The position numbers and the translations under genes were made by a program. Under the pieces are notes generated by a model that searched no databases, had not been told where the DNA came from, and saw only the letters and a list, made by a program, of their open reading frames with translations. 64,000 nucleotides of DNA from assembly GCF_025398315.1 (NCBI RefSeq), contig NZ_JAODOQ010000001.1:1674001-1738000 (forward strand), read 5' to 3'. Of the stretch, positions 32,129-41,914 are shown piece by piece (position 1 is the first letter of the stretch; each line of letters opens with the position of its first letter). This stretch comes from Shewanella phaeophyticola. Its GTDB lineage: Bacteria; Pseudomonadota; Gammaproteobacteria; Enterobacterales; Shewanellaceae.

Positions 32129-32148
32129 TGTGGATAAGTTGAGGATAA
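32129..32148 (-). promoter_or_regulatory. Two DnaA-box-like sites upstream of nrdA
   Basis: TGTGGATAA at 32129-32137 is the exact complement of the consensus TTATCCACA; TGAGGATAA at 32140-32148 has one mismatch. DnaA boxes at the nrd promoter are known in E. coli, linking nucleotide supply to replication. Confidence 0.6.
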
Positions 32149-32151
32149 CGG

Positions 32152-32177
32152 CTAGGGTTAGTAACGGCTAACCCTAG
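32152..32177. other. Perfect inverted repeat in the nrdA upstream region
   Basis: CTAGGGTTAG and CTAACCCTAG, 10-base arms with a 6-base spacer, next to the DnaA-like sites. It could be an operator or a hairpin; no gene on the plus strand needs a terminator here. Confidence 0.5.
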
Positions 32178-32231
32178 AGCCCAATTTTTTATAGTGTTTT
32201 TGATAGGTGATGTTTTTTCAATCGATAGATT

Positions 32232-32266
32232 AGAAAAATTTGATCGCTAAAATAAGCAGCGATCAA
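32232..32266 (-). terminator. Terminator of the ubiG-gph operon
   Basis: On the minus strand TTGATCGCT-loop-AGCGATCAA is followed by atttttct, about 110 bases past the gph stop. Confidence 0.65.
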
Positions 32267-32374
32267 AATAATCAGCCCATTTTTAGATTGATCTTTTAGC
32301 CTATTTGATCTGCGACGTTGGCCGTAATCAATTGAGCACAATTATTCTGAATGTGATTGCAATTCACCCTTGGC

Positions 32375-33037
32375 TTATTCAACAAAAAATTGATTTAACG
32401 ACGCGCCATGCTCAAAGTGGCGTTTAGCAGGCCATAAATGTGGATTGTCGGCTGCAGACAAGTAACCCCATAACGCAACGCCACCATGCATGTTGGCATT
32501 GTCAGCGGCCACTAAGTCACGCTCTGCATCGCCAAGATATAAAATGTGTTCTGGCGGGACTGCGATTTGCTGTGCCGCTAACAACATAGGCGCGGTATGC
32601 GGTTTAGCGTGGCGAGTACTGTCACCGCTTACCATGGCTTTAAGATGAGGTGTTAAGCCGAGTTTATCAACCAATGGCCGAGCAAAACGGGCAGGTTTGT
32701 TGGTGACCACCCCATAAGGGATCCCTTGTTGGTCTAATAAAGTCAGCAGCTCTGGTAAATCATCAAATAGACGACTGTGCTGACCGTTTATACGGCCATA
32801 ATGTTGTAATAGTCCTTGCTGAATACTGATCTGCAAGGCTTCATCTGCATCAGGAATCGCGGTTTTAACCAGAAATAAACTGCCATGGGATGCGGCATGA
32901 CGCATCTTATCAAGGGGTTGAGCACTAAAACCGGCATCATCTAAACTTAAATTAAGTGCATAAACTAAGTCTGGCGCGGTATCCGCAAGGGTACCGTCAA
33001 GATCAAATAGCACGCCTTTAACATCATGTTTATGCAC
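32375..33037 (-). CDS. gph: HAD-family phosphoglycolate phosphatase
   Basis: 220-residue HAD hydrolase with the nucleophile motif FDLDGTLADTAPDL, VVTNKPARFARPL (motif II/III region) and LYLGDAERDLVAADNA (acidic motif IV). It removes phosphate from 2-phosphoglycolate, formed by oxidative DNA damage repair; some relatives act on other small sugar phosphates (e.g. N-acetylmuramic acid 6-phosphate). It follows ubiG, separated by 94 bases with a hairpin, as commonly seen in gammaproteobacteria. Confidence 0.88.
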   Translation of the reverse strand: MHKHDVKGVLFDLDGTLADTAPDLVYALNLSLDDAGFSAQPLDKMRHAASHGSLFLVKTAIPDADEALQISIQQGLLQHYGRINGQHSRLFDDLPELLTLLDQQGIPYGVVTNKPARFARPLVDKLGLTPHLKAMVSGDSTRHAKPHTAPMLLAAQQIAVPPEHILYLGDAERDLVAADNANMHGGVALWGYLSAADNPHLWPAKRHFEHGASLNQFFVE

Positions 33038-33082
33038 TGTGTGGTTCCTTTTATCCTGAGGGGAATGAAGCTTGAGAGCAGG

Positions 33083-33111
33083 ACACCGATAAACTTAGTG
33101 TTTATCGGTGT
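33083..33111 (-). other. Hairpin between ubiG and gph
   Basis: ACACCGATAAAC-ttagt-GTTTATCGGTGT, a perfect 12-pair stem without a T tract; it may attenuate or stabilise the transcript between the two genes. Confidence 0.6.
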
Positions 33112-33131
33112 TACTTGATTGGTAAATACAG

Positions 33132-33854
33132 TTAGTCGGTTTTTTGTGTGGCAATCATGTAGTTTACATCGACACTATTAGTGTATTTAAATACGCCAGA
33201 TAATGGATTGTAAGTAATGCCGAGGGCGTCTTTACACAATAAATCTGTGTTATCTATCAGAGCCATAAGCTCAGATGGGCGCATAAACTTGCTGTGGTCA
33301 TGAGTTCCGACTGGCAGCATTTTCAATAGATACTCGGCACCAATAATCGTTTGCAAGTAAGACATCAAATTGCGATTTATGGTCGAGAAAAATACAAATC
33401 CGTTAGGTTTAACCATGTCACAACATGCCTGGATAACCGATTGTGGGTCTGGTACGTGCTCAAGCATTTCCATACAGGTGACGACATCATAGTATTGACG
33501 ATGATTATCGCGGTGTTCTTCTGCCGTCGTTTTAAGGTAGTTTACTGTTACCCCAGAATCTAATGCATGCAACTTTGCCACTTCTAACGGTTCAGTACCC
33601 ATGTCGATGCCGTCAACATTTGCACCAATACGCGCCATGCTTTCAGATAAAATCCCGCCACCACAACCAACATCTAATACTTTTTTACCAAATACGCCAC
33701 CTGAGGTTTGATCAATATAATTTAAGCGTAGTGGGTTCAGTAAATGTAATGGTTTGAACTCGCCATCAAGATCCCACCAAGTTTGCGCCATGGCTTCAAA
33801 TTTTGCGATTTCTTCAGGATCAACATTGGCCGGTAATTGTTCAGCGTGTGACAT
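33132..33854 (-). CDS. ubiG: Ubiquinone biosynthesis O-methyltransferase
   Basis: SAM-dependent methyltransferase of 240 residues that carries out both O-methylations in ubiquinone synthesis. Typical elements are the N-terminal [19 protein letters not shown], the SAM-binding [15 protein letters not shown] and [14 protein letters not shown]. It starts at ATG 33854 and is divergent from gyrA, the same arrangement as in E. coli. Confidence 0.96.
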   Translation of the reverse strand: MSHAEQLPANVDPEEIAKFEAMAQTWWDLDGEFKPLHLLNPLRLNYIDQTSGGVFGKKVLDVGCGGGILSESMARIGANVDGIDMGTEPLEVAKLHALDSGVTVNYLKTTAEEHRDNHRQYYDVVTCMEMLEHVPDPQSVIQACCDMVKPNGFVFFSTINRNLMSYLQTIIGAEYLLKMLPVGTHDHSKFMRPSELMALIDNTDLLCKDALGITYNPLSGVFKYTNSVDVNYMIATQKTD

Positions 33855-34242
33855 AAGCTAACCTAAGTGTCTAATAATGTATGGCGGTTATTATAACGAT
33901 TACCTTAGCGAATAGTAGTCAACATTACGCTTTTGCCAGGTTGTGCTGGTTATAAAATCACCGTTTAGTATCGCGGCTGACTATTTTTATAAACCAAAGC
34001 GCTTAAAGCTGCAGCAGTTTGGCTTTTATGTCGGCATATTGAGTCGATATATTTAGCAAGTGAATATACTAAATTTGCTGAAAATATTGGCTTTTTTATA
34101 AATTTTGCCCTGCATAGTACATTTGGCTGGTGTTTGCTCTGGCGACATTAATTATCTGTGTTAGAATGCCAAATCACGTTTTTAAGCTAGATAATAATAT
34201 GGAATATTTATTGTCAGCTAATTTTAGGGGAACGCGCAGTTT
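33855..34242. promoter_or_regulatory. Divergent ubiG-gyrA intergenic region
   Basis: 388 bases without a gene, AT-rich. A -10-like TAGAAT sits at 34162-34167, 76 bases before the gyrA start, but no good -35 is found at the right distance. I see no other clear feature. Confidence 0.35.
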
Positions 34243-36954
34243 ATGACTGATCTGGCATCATCTATTTCGCCAATTAATATCGAAGACGAACTTAAGAATT
34301 CTTACCTTGATTACGCCATGAGTGTAATTGTGGGTCGTGCATTACCTGACGTACGTGACGGTTTAAAACCAGTTCACCGTCGCGTATTGTTCGCCATGAG
34401 TGAATTAAAAAACGATTGGAACAAACCATATAAAAAATCCGCTCGTGTTGTTGGTGACGTAATTGGTAAATATCACCCACATGGTGATACCGCTGTATAC
34501 GATACTATTGTTCGTATGGCGCAACCTTTCTCGCTTCGTTACACCTTAGTTGACGGACAAGGAAACTTTGGTTCGGTCGACGGTGACTCTGCAGCTGCAA
34601 TGCGTTACACCGAAATCCGTATGCAAAAGTTGGCGCACTCGCTGCTTGCCGACCTTGAAAAAGAAACCGTCGACTTTGTTCCTAACTACGACGGCACAGA
34701 ATTTATTCCTGCGGTATTACCTACCCGTGTACCTAACCTGTTAATTAACGGTTCTTCAGGTATTGCGGTGGGGATGGCGACCAATATTCCGCCACACAAC
34801 TTAACTGAAGTTGTGCAAGGCTGTTTAGCCTTAATCGCAGAGCCTAGCTTGTCGATTGAACAGTTAATGGAATACATTCCTGGCCATGATTTCCCAACGG
34901 CAGCATCGATTAACGGTCGTAAAGGCATTATTGATGCCTATAAAACGGGTCGCGGCCGAGCTGTGATGCGTTCTAAAGCTGAAATCGAAATCGAAGATAA
35001 TGGTCGTGAACGCATTATCGTTCATGAAATTCCATATCAAGTGAATAAAGCTAAGTTAATTGAAAAAATTGCTGAGCTAGTAAAAGACAAAAAGATTGAA
35101 GGCATCAGCGGTTTACGCGACGAGTCTGACAAAGACGGTATGCGTATCGTGATTGAAATCAAGCGCGGCGAAGTGGGCGAAGTTGTATTAAACAACTTAT
35201 ATGCTCAAACGCAAATGCAGTGTTCTTTTGGTATTAACATGGTGGCATTGACCAATGGTCAGCCTAAATTGTTTAACCTTAAAGAAATGCTTGAGTGCTT
35301 TATTCTTCACCGTCGTGAAGTGGTTACTCGCCGTACCGTGTTTGAACTGCGTAAAGCGCGCGAACGTGCTCACATTCTTGAAGCACTTGCCATTGCGCTG
35401 GCGAACATCGACCCAATCATTGCATTAATTAAAGCCTCTCCAACACCAGCTGAAGCGAAAGTGAAGTTAGTTGCACAAGGGTGGGAATTAGGCCATGTAC
35501 AAGGCATGCTTGAAAAAGCAGGCGATGATGCTGCACGTCCTGAATGGTTAGAGCCTGAGTATGGCATCCGTGACGGCAAATACTATTTAACAGAACAACA
35601 AGCGCAAGCGATTCTTGAATTACGTTTACACCGTTTAACCGGTTTAGAACATGACAAGATTTTAGCTGAATACGAAGACCTATTAGTGCTCATTGCGGGT
35701 CTATTATTGATCCTTCGTAGTCCAGAGCGTTTAATGGAAGTCATCAAAGAAGAACTAGAAGAAATTCTAGAACAATATGGCGATGCCCGTCGCACCGTGA
35801 TCAACGCTAACGAAATTGATATGAGCCTTGAAGACTTAATCAATGAAGAAGACGTTGTGGTGACCTTATCGCACTTAGGTTATGCCAAGTACCAGCCATT
35901 GTCTGATTACCAAGCACAACGCCGTGGCGGTAAAGGTAAAGCAGCAACTAAAGTTAAAGACGAAGATTTCGTTGAAAAACTATTGGTTGCTAACACCCAT
36001 GACACCATTTTGTGTTTCTCTGATTTTGGTAAAATGTATTGGCTTAAAGTGTACCAGTTACCGCTTGCGAGCCGCACAGCTCGTGGCCGTCCAATTGTTA
36101 ATTTGTTACCACTGTCTGAGGGTGAGCGCATTACTGCGATTTTACCAGTACGTGAATACGCTGATGACAAATACATCATCATGGCGACCGCTGACGGTAC
36201 CGTGAAGAAAACGGCATTAACAGCTTACAGTAACCCTCGCGCAAACGGCATTATTGCGGTGAACCTAAAAGATGGCGACCAATTAATTGGCGTCGACATT
36301 ACTGAAGGTAGCGATGACATCATGTTGTTCTCTAACGAAGGTAAAGTGGTTCGCTTTAACGAAAAAGCCCGTGATTCTGAAACCGGTGAAGTGAAGATTG
36401 ATACTGAAACGGGTGAAGAAATCATTGCATTACGTCCAATGGGTCGTACAGCAACGGGTGTACGTGGTATTAAGCTTGAAGACGGTCAAAAAGTGGTATC
36501 ACTGATTGTACCTAAAGGTGATGGCGCAATCTTAACGGTAACTGAAAACGGTTATGGTAAGCGTACTGAACTAGACGAATACCCAGCGAAGAGCCGTGGC
36601 ACTAAAGGTGTGGTATCGATTAAAGTGAGCGAACGTAACGGTTCGGTTGTTGGTGCCGTTCAAGTCGGTGATTTCGACGAAATCATGCTTATTAGTGATA
36701 AAGGTACACTTGTTCGTACGCCTGCAGAAGGCGTATCAATCATTGGCCGTAATACTCAAGGTGTGACCATCATCCGTACCGCAGATGACGAGAAAGTCGT
36801 TGGCTTGCAACGTATTGAAGAAATTCAAACTGAAGATCTACTCGATGCTGACGGTAATGTGATTGTGCCTGCAGATGCGATTGAAGGTGAAGTTGCTGCA
36901 GAGCAACCTGCAACAGACGTAGCTGATGATGCAGAAGGTGACGAACAGGAATAA
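34243..36954 (+). CDS. gyrA: DNA gyrase subunit A
   Basis: 903-residue type II topoisomerase subunit that breaks and rejoins DNA. The catalytic tyrosine is Tyr122 in [12 protein letters not shown]. The quinolone region reads [10 protein letters not shown], with Thr83 and Asp87; threonine at 83 is natural in some gammaproteobacteria, so no resistance mutation is visible. The C-terminal beta-propeller contains the GyrA box QRRGGKGK, and the tail is acidic (about 40 residues rich in Glu, Asp and Ala). An AGGGGAA site precedes the ATG. Intact. Confidence 0.98.
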   Translation: MTDLASSISPINIEDELKNSYLDYAMSVIVGRALPDVRDGLKPVHRRVLFAMSELKNDWNKPYKKSARVVGDVIGKYHPHGDTAVYDTIVRMAQPFSLRYTLVDGQGNFGSVDGDSAAAMRYTEIRMQKLAHSLLADLEKETVDFVPNYDGTEFIPAVLPTRVPNLLINGSSGIAVGMATNIPPHNLTEVVQGCLALIAEPSLSIEQLMEYIPGHDFPTAASINGRKGIIDAYKTGRGRAVMRSKAEIEIEDNGRERIIVHEIPYQVNKAKLIEKIAELVKDKKIEGISGLRDESDKDGMRIVIEIKRGEVGEVVLNNLYAQTQMQCSFGINMVALTNGQPKLFNLKEMLECFILHRREVVTRRTVFELRKARERAHILEALAIALANIDPIIALIKASPTPAEAKVKLVAQGWELGHVQGMLEKAGDDAARPEWLEPEYGIRDGKYYLTEQQAQAILELRLHRLTGLEHDKILAEYEDLLVLIAGLLLILRSPERLMEVIKEELEEILEQYGDARRTVINANEIDMSLEDLINEEDVVVTLSHLGYAKYQPLSDYQAQRRGGKGKAATKVKDEDFVEKLLVANTHDTILCFSDFGKMYWLKVYQLPLASRTARGRPIVNLLPLSEGERITAILPVREYADDKYIIMATADGTVKKTALTAYSNPRANGIIAVNLKDGDQLIGVDITEGSDDIMLFSNEGKVVRFNEKARDSETGEVKIDTETGEEIIALRPMGRTATGVRGIKLEDGQKVVSLIVPKGDGAILTVTENGYGKRTELDEYPAKSRGTKGVVSIKVSERNGSVVGAVQVGDFDEIMLISDKGTLVRTPAEGVSIIGRNTQGVTIIRTADDEKVVGLQRIEEIQTEDLLDADGNVIVPADAIEGEVAAEQPATDVADDAEGDEQE

Positions 36955-36980
36955 CCTGAACGTAACACCAATGCAATGAT

Positions 36981-37010
36981 AACGAGCGCCTAAGGGCGCT
37001 CGTTTTATTT
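36981..37010 (+). terminator. Terminator of gyrA
   Basis: ACGAGCGCC-taa-GGGCGCTCGTTTTATTTT hairpin with a T-rich tail. Confidence 0.88.
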
Positions 37011-37166
37011 TGCGGAAAATTATTCATCAAAATAGGTAAATAAAGGCCTATTCAACAGCACATAAAGCCCTTAGTATTAACGGCTATTATGATAGTAATC
37101 GTATGCTCAGTTGTGTCGACAGGGCATATGATTGTTATGAGTACAAACTGAATCAAGGAGTTGTCT

Positions 37167-38258
37167 GTGAGCGCGATTTATAATTTCTGTGCGGATTCTG
37201 CGATGTTACCTCAAGCTGTAATGCAAAAAGCACAACAGGAATTAATCAATTGGAATGGTCTTGGTGTCTCCGTAATGGAAATAAGCCATCGGAGTAAAGA
37301 GTTTATCGCCTTAACTGAGCAGGCTGAAACCACCTTGCGCCAGTTAATGCACATTCCAAAAAACTATCACGTGTTATTTATGCACGGTGGTGGCCGCGCT
37401 CAGTTTTCTAATGTGGTGAATAACTTTTTAGGCGACAACGGCCGTGCCTTGTATTTAATCAGTGGCCAATGGTCGTCTTCGGCAGTTATTGAAGCACGCA
37501 AAATGGTTGGTGAAAGTCAAATTGACAGTCTTAATATTGTTGAAAACGTTGACGGACTAAACCAGGTTAATTTGCCAGATCTTAATGCTATCGATAAAGA
37601 CTATCGTTATGTGCATTACTGCTCTAATGAAACCGTTGACGGTATTGAAATCTTTGAAGAGCTAGAAAGCCCATGGCCAGTGGTTGCCGATCTGTCATCG
37701 ACCATTATGTCTCATGACATTGATGTCAGTAAATATGGTCTTATTTATGCTGGTGCACAAAAAAACATTGACTCATCGGGCTTATCAATTGTGATTGTAC
37801 GTGACGACATGCTTAAGTTACCTGCATTGCCACAATCGTCTATCATGGATTACCGTGTTGCGGTTGAGCATGGCTCAATGTTTAATACGCCGCCCACGTT
37901 TGCATGGTACTTGGCATCAGAAGTGTTTGCCTGGCTAGCGGCAAATGGTGGCGTGAGTGCAATGGCTGAGGTCAATCAACAAAAAGCAGCATTACTGTAT
38001 GATTGTATCGATTCAAATCCATTTTATAAAAATGGTGTTGCGCCGCACAATCGTTCGCGCATGAACGTCACTTTCCAATTGGTCAATGACACTCTTGATG
38101 GCGAGTTTTTAAAACAGGCAGAGCAGGCGGGTTTAGTTGCGCTTAAAGGCCATCGTATTGTCGGCGGCATGCGCGCCAGCATTTATAATGCGATGCCATT
38201 AGCAGGTGTGCAAAAACTGGTTGATTTTATGAATCAATTTGCCCAACAACATGCTTAA
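37167..38258 (+). CDS. serC: Phosphoserine aminotransferase
   Basis: PLP enzyme of serine and pyridoxine synthesis, 363 residues. The start is GTG at 37167 (protein [14 protein letters not shown]), six bases after AAGGAG; an earlier TTG at 37161 lies too close to that site. Conserved parts are [29 protein letters not shown] and the PLP lysine in [13 protein letters not shown]. It lies directly after gyrA but behind its terminator. Confidence 0.96.
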   Translation: MSAIYNFCADSAMLPQAVMQKAQQELINWNGLGVSVMEISHRSKEFIALTEQAETTLRQLMHIPKNYHVLFMHGGGRAQFSNVVNNFLGDNGRALYLISGQWSSSAVIEARKMVGESQIDSLNIVENVDGLNQVNLPDLNAIDKDYRYVHYCSNETVDGIEIFEELESPWPVVADLSSTIMSHDIDVSKYGLIYAGAQKNIDSSGLSIVIVRDDMLKLPALPQSSIMDYRVAVEHGSMFNTPPTFAWYLASEVFAWLAANGGVSAMAEVNQQKAALLYDCIDSNPFYKNGVAPHNRSRMNVTFQLVNDTLDGEFLKQAEQAGLVALKGHRIVGGMRASIYNAMPLAGVQKLVDFMNQFAQQHA

Positions 38259-38274
38259 CGGTTATTGCCATTGC

Positions 38275-38296
38275 TAACGCCTCAACTGAGGCGTTA
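38275..38296 (+). terminator. Probable terminator of serC
   Basis: TAACGCCTCA-ac-TGAGGCGTTA hairpin 17 bases past the stop; the T tract is poor. Confidence 0.5.
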
Positions 38297-38315
38297 AATC
38301 AATAAAAGCTCTTTT

Positions 38316-38364
38316 AGCGTAAATTGTGGATGACTCATCACTTATCTTTGCACAGTTTTACGCT
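38316..38364. promoter_or_regulatory. Imperfect long inverted repeat upstream of the redox operon
   Basis: AGCGTAAATTGTG (38316-38328) and CACAGTTTTACGCT (38351-38364) are complementary apart from one bulge and lie 84 bases before the operon's first ATG. Possible operator or leader stem-loop; the protein that binds it is unknown. Confidence 0.4.
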
Positions 38365-38447
38365 TAAATACGTGTTTGTTAACCCCTTTTTAACCGCATA
38401 AGCTTTATAGTCTTTCCATGGTGTTTTGACACTCATGGAGACATATA

Positions 38448-39848
38448 ATGACCACCCCAACAGCAACAAAACCGCCTATTCATAAGGCCAGTATTAACCC
38501 ATTACAACTGCCTAAAAGTACCAAGTTGGCAGTGGCATATTGCTTTGTGGTGATCGTGCCGGTTGTCATAGCACAGCTTTTAGGTATGCAAATTGAAGGT
38601 ATTTACACCAGCATATTAAGTGCGGTTAACTTACTTGCAATGAGTGTGTTTTTTATGCAATTTCCGCTTGCGGGTCGCATCAAGCAATTACCTTTGTTCG
38701 CCAATATTGACTGGGGGATCACCAAACACAAACAGCTCGGGCAGTATTTAGGCATATTCTTTTTCTTACATCCCATTTTGATTTTGCTGCCTAAAGCCAT
38801 GATGTCATTTGACGACTTTAGTGTCAGTCTCATCAGCGCAATTACGTCACCCCATTTATTAACAGGGATCCTCGCCTGGGTAACGATGGCAGTGTGGGTG
38901 TTAATGTCGGTGTTTAAAGATAAGCTCAATATCAAATATGAAACCTGGCGTTTTCTGCATGTGATTGGCTTTAGCATTATCGCCACACTGGCAACACTGC
39001 ATATCACCACAGTGGGCAGTCATGGCCAGTATAATCAACAATTTAATGTAACTTGGTGGCTGCTATATGCCGTTTCTATGACATTAATTGTTTATAACTA
39101 TGTCATTAAACCGCGTTTAATTAAGCAACGCCCTTATGCCATTTCTCATGTTGAAAAAATGAATGAGTCTGATTGGCAGGTTAACATTGCACCTACCACT
39201 TCCAATACTCTGGCATATCAACCTGGACAATTTGTTTGGCTCAATACGACGGGCAACCCTTACAGCTTTGAGCAACATCCATTTTCAATTGTGAAAGGTG
39301 CTGAGCAAGGCCAATTAGGGTTTATTATTAGAGCACTTGGCGATTATACCTCGTCACTTGATCAATTAACTGTAGGTCAAACCGTGTTTGTTGATGATCC
39401 CTACGGCTGCATGACGCTAGATCAAAGCCAGCTTGCCAGTGGTATCACCCTCATCGCCGGCGGAGCGGGGATTGCACCAATGTTAAGCTTATTACGCCAA
39501 CTTGCCGCGCAACATGATCCACGGCCTATTCGGTTGCTCTATGCTAACCGCACCCAGGCGCGCATGGTGTATGTTGATGAGTTAGTTGAGCTTGAAAAGA
39601 CCATGATCGATTTTAAAGTACAGCTAGTATGTGAACAGCTAAATGTGCATGATGACAGCTTACCGAGTTACCTCGTACCAGGACTGATTAACCAAACGCT
39701 TATCAATGGCACCATGACAACAGGTAAAGAGTCACAATGGGCGTTTTACTTATGTGAGCCAAAAGGGATGATTTCTGCAACGACAACACATTTACACACG
39801 TTAGGCATTACTCAACCGCAAATTAGTTTTGAACAACTTGCATTTTAG
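38448..39848 (+). CDS. Ferric-reductase-like transmembrane oxidoreductase with FAD/NAD(P) domains
   Basis: 466 residues. The first ~220 form about six membrane helices with paired histidines suited to two b haems (HKQLGQYLGIFFFLHP and RFLHVIGFSIIATLATLHIT). Residues ~225-330 form an FAD-binding domain with the signature QHPFSI and GDYTSSL, and ~330-466 an NAD(P)-binding domain (LIAGGAGIAPMLSLLRQLA, YANRTQARMVY, FYLCEPKGM). This is the NOX/FRE/ferric reductase architecture: NAD(P)H is oxidised in the cytoplasm and electrons move through haem in the membrane. It is the first gene of three; a ferredoxin follows after 9 bases. Acceptor unknown; probably it delivers electrons to the two downstream products. 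Confidence 0.85.
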   Translation: MTTPTATKPPIHKASINPLQLPKSTKLAVAYCFVVIVPVVIAQLLGMQIEGIYTSILSAVNLLAMSVFFMQFPLAGRIKQLPLFANIDWGITKHKQLGQYLGIFFFLHPILILLPKAMMSFDDFSVSLISAITSPHLLTGILAWVTMAVWVLMSVFKDKLNIKYETWRFLHVIGFSIIATLATLHITTVGSHGQYNQQFNVTWWLLYAVSMTLIVYNYVIKPRLIKQRPYAISHVEKMNESDWQVNIAPTTSNTLAYQPGQFVWLNTTGNPYSFEQHPFSIVKGAEQGQLGFIIRALGDYTSSLDQLTVGQTVFVDDPYGCMTLDQSQLASGITLIAGGAGIAPMLSLLRQLAAQHDPRPIRLLYANRTQARMVYVDELVELEKTMIDFKVQLVCEQLNVHDDSLPSYLVPGLINQTLINGTMTTGKESQWAFYLCEPKGMISATTTHLHTLGITQPQISFEQLAF

Positions 39849-39857
39849 GAGCGCAGC

Positions 39858-40073
39858 ATGCCAATTAAACAAATTTCTGGATGTATTGGTTGTGAGGCTT
39901 GCGTTAAAAGTTGTCCAACCGATGTTATCCATATGAATAAAGAAACAAATAAAGCCGAAATACGTTATCCAGAAGACTGCCAAATCTGTCATTTATGCAG
40001 GCTGTATTGTCCTGTAGGGGCGATTACTATCACGCCCGATAAAAGTATCCCTGTTATGGTTTCGTGGAGGTAA
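39858..40073 (+). CDS. Two-cluster 4Fe-4S ferredoxin
   Basis: 71 residues with two CxxCxxCxxxCP motifs: CIGCEACVKSCP (cluster I) and CQICHLCRLYCP (cluster II), each with its proline. There is no signal peptide. It overlaps the start region of the following flavoprotein (TAATG), so the two are translationally coupled. It resembles the AprB-like or AdhE-independent small ferredoxins paired with FAD_binding_2 flavoproteins. It probably passes electrons between the membrane flavocytochrome and the flavoprotein. Confidence 0.88.
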   Translation: MPIKQISGCIGCEACVKSCPTDVIHMNKETNKAEIRYPEDCQICHLCRLYCPVGAITITPDKSIPVMVSWR

Positions 40074-40075
40074 TG

Positions 40076-41861
40076 ATGAACCCTAAAGCTAACTTATCGC
40101 GTCGTCAGTTTATTGGTATTGCTGGCGGCATTGCAGGGGCTGCAGCATTAGCCAATATTCCGTTTGATGCACCCGCGCAAGAAAATAAACCTAAAATTGA
40201 CAGTAATGGTTTCGATATAGAAAATCGCCACCTTGACGTATTGATTATTGGTGGCGGCATGGCCGGTGTGTTTGCGGCGGTAAAAGCCCATGACGCTGGC
40301 GCTAAAGTGTTGATGGTGTCTAAAGGTCGTGTTGGCAGCTCTGGGTTAACTCCTTTTGCCAAAGGTATTTTTAGTTACGATAAAGCTAATGCTAGCATGA
40401 GCATTGATGAATTTGTCGACACAGTGACAGAATCTGCAATACAAACCAACAACCCTGTGTTTACCAGGCAACTTGCCGAACATTCTTATGCGCGGGTACA
40501 AGAATTAAAGGATTGGGGTTTTTTTGACTCGCCACTCTATAATCACAGTTTTATGAAGCCTCTGAATGAGCGTAATATACCGATTGAAGAGCGCATGATG
40601 GTTACTCATCTACTCAAACAAGATGGCCGTGTGGTTGGCGCGTCAGGATTTAGTTTAGATCTGCAAAAAATCGTTCATTACCATGCAAAAACCGTAGTGT
40701 TATGCACCGGCTCAGGTGGGTTTAAACCCAATGGCTTTCCGGTATGCGACTTAACCCATGATGGCACCATCATGGCTTATAAAATTGGTGCAAAAGTCAC
40801 CGGTAAAGAATGGAACGATGGTCATCCCGGCTCTGCTAAAAACTCTGGGTCAAGCTACGATAATTGGCATGGGCAAATTGAAGAAAAGCCATCGATCACC
40901 TCAGCGCAAATTAACCATCACTTGGGTGTAGATATGAATTATCAAGCATACACACAAGGTGCGCCCGTTATGATGATGCCACCAAGGCCTCAACGCCCAG
41001 GCGAGAAGCCTAAACAGCAAGCCGTAACTCAACAAGCGGTCTTTCCTGCTGGTAGCCATTTGTGCCAGCAGCATTTAAACAATCAGTAAGCCACCCCCAA
41101 AACCACCAGAACAAGGGTTTTTACGTGGTTTGGTGTCAAGTAAAGGTCACTCTTACCCACCAGGTATGGGCGGCGAGCAAGTGGGCGGTTCAAGTGCTGG
41201 GATGGCAATTCATAAATCAGAAGGGCTAGTGCCAATTAATGCCCAAGGTTTGTCGACTATTCCTGGTTTATATGCCGCAGGTGATGCCTTAGGTTCTTAT
41301 ATGTCGGGCGGTATTTATACCCAAATTGGTTCATCTTTAGCGGGTTCAGCGGTACAAGGAGCAATTGCAGGGGCTGCGGCAGCCAATGACAGTCTCGGTA
41401 TGGCCAGCAAGTTAGATGTGTCTGAACAATATTTGGCATTGGTTAATCAGCAAATTTTAGCGCCATTAAAGCGTGAACGTGGTTATAGCCCCGCTTGGGT
41501 GACTCAAGTGTTGCAGGGAGTGATGATCCCAAACTTTGTGCTTTACATCAAAAAAGAGCGCATGATGCAAGCCGCGTTAGCGTATGTTGAGGAGCTCAAT
41601 GAGCACCATGTTCCCATGTTGATGGCAGATGATTTACATGCGCTTCGCTTAGCGCACGAAACTGAAAATATGATCATCACCGCAGAGATGAAGCTCAAAG
41701 CATCTATTATGCGCAAAGAAAGTCGCTGTAGTCATTACCGTTTAGACTGTCCTGATATTGATTACGAAAACTGGCAAGCGTGGATAAACATCTCTAAAGA
41801 TGAAAAAGGCAACATGGTATTAGAAAAGCAACCATTTGAGAGTTGGCCCCACTTTAGTTAG
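40076..41861 (+). CDS. Tat-exported FAD-dependent reductase, fumarate-reductase/AprA-like (frameshifted)
   Basis: Flavoprotein of the FAD_binding_2 group. The start is ATG at 40076 (or 40073); GGAGG lies just upstream. A twin-arginine signal LSRRQFIGIAGGIAGAAALA is followed by the dinucleotide motif DVLIIGGGMAGVFAAVKAHDAGA, CTGSGGF, and DLTHDGTIMAYKIGAKVTGKEW. An unusual Pro-rich insert (MMMPPRPQRPGEKPK) follows, then two breaks at about 41050 and 41090 (with PFVPAAFKQSV and KPPPKPPEQGFLRGL in two frames). The C-terminal FAD part follows: GLYAAGDALGSYMSGGIYTQIG and a helical end. Known relatives reduce fumarate, urocanate or sulfur compounds; the substrate here cannot be told. Third gene of the operon, ending at a shared terminator. 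Confidence 0.8.
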
Positions 41862-41874
41862 GCATTCTGAGATG

Positions 41875-41904
41875 AAAAAACCGACTGTTAAAGTCGGTTT
41901 TTTT
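41875..41904. terminator. Bidirectional terminator
   Basis: AAAAAACCGACT-gtta-AGTCGGTTTTTTTC between the convergent flavoprotein and aminotransferase genes; both strands end in a T run. Confidence 0.9.
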
Positions 41905-41914
41905 CTTTAGCTTG

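Noticed and set aside
32129..32148. Replication origin
   Set aside because: Only two DnaA-like boxes and no dnaA, gidA or AT-rich unwinding repeat array; a role in nrdA control fits better.
34480..34510. Thr83 in GyrA as a quinolone-resistance change
   Set aside because: Threonine at this position is the normal residue in several gammaproteobacteria, and Asp87 is unchanged.
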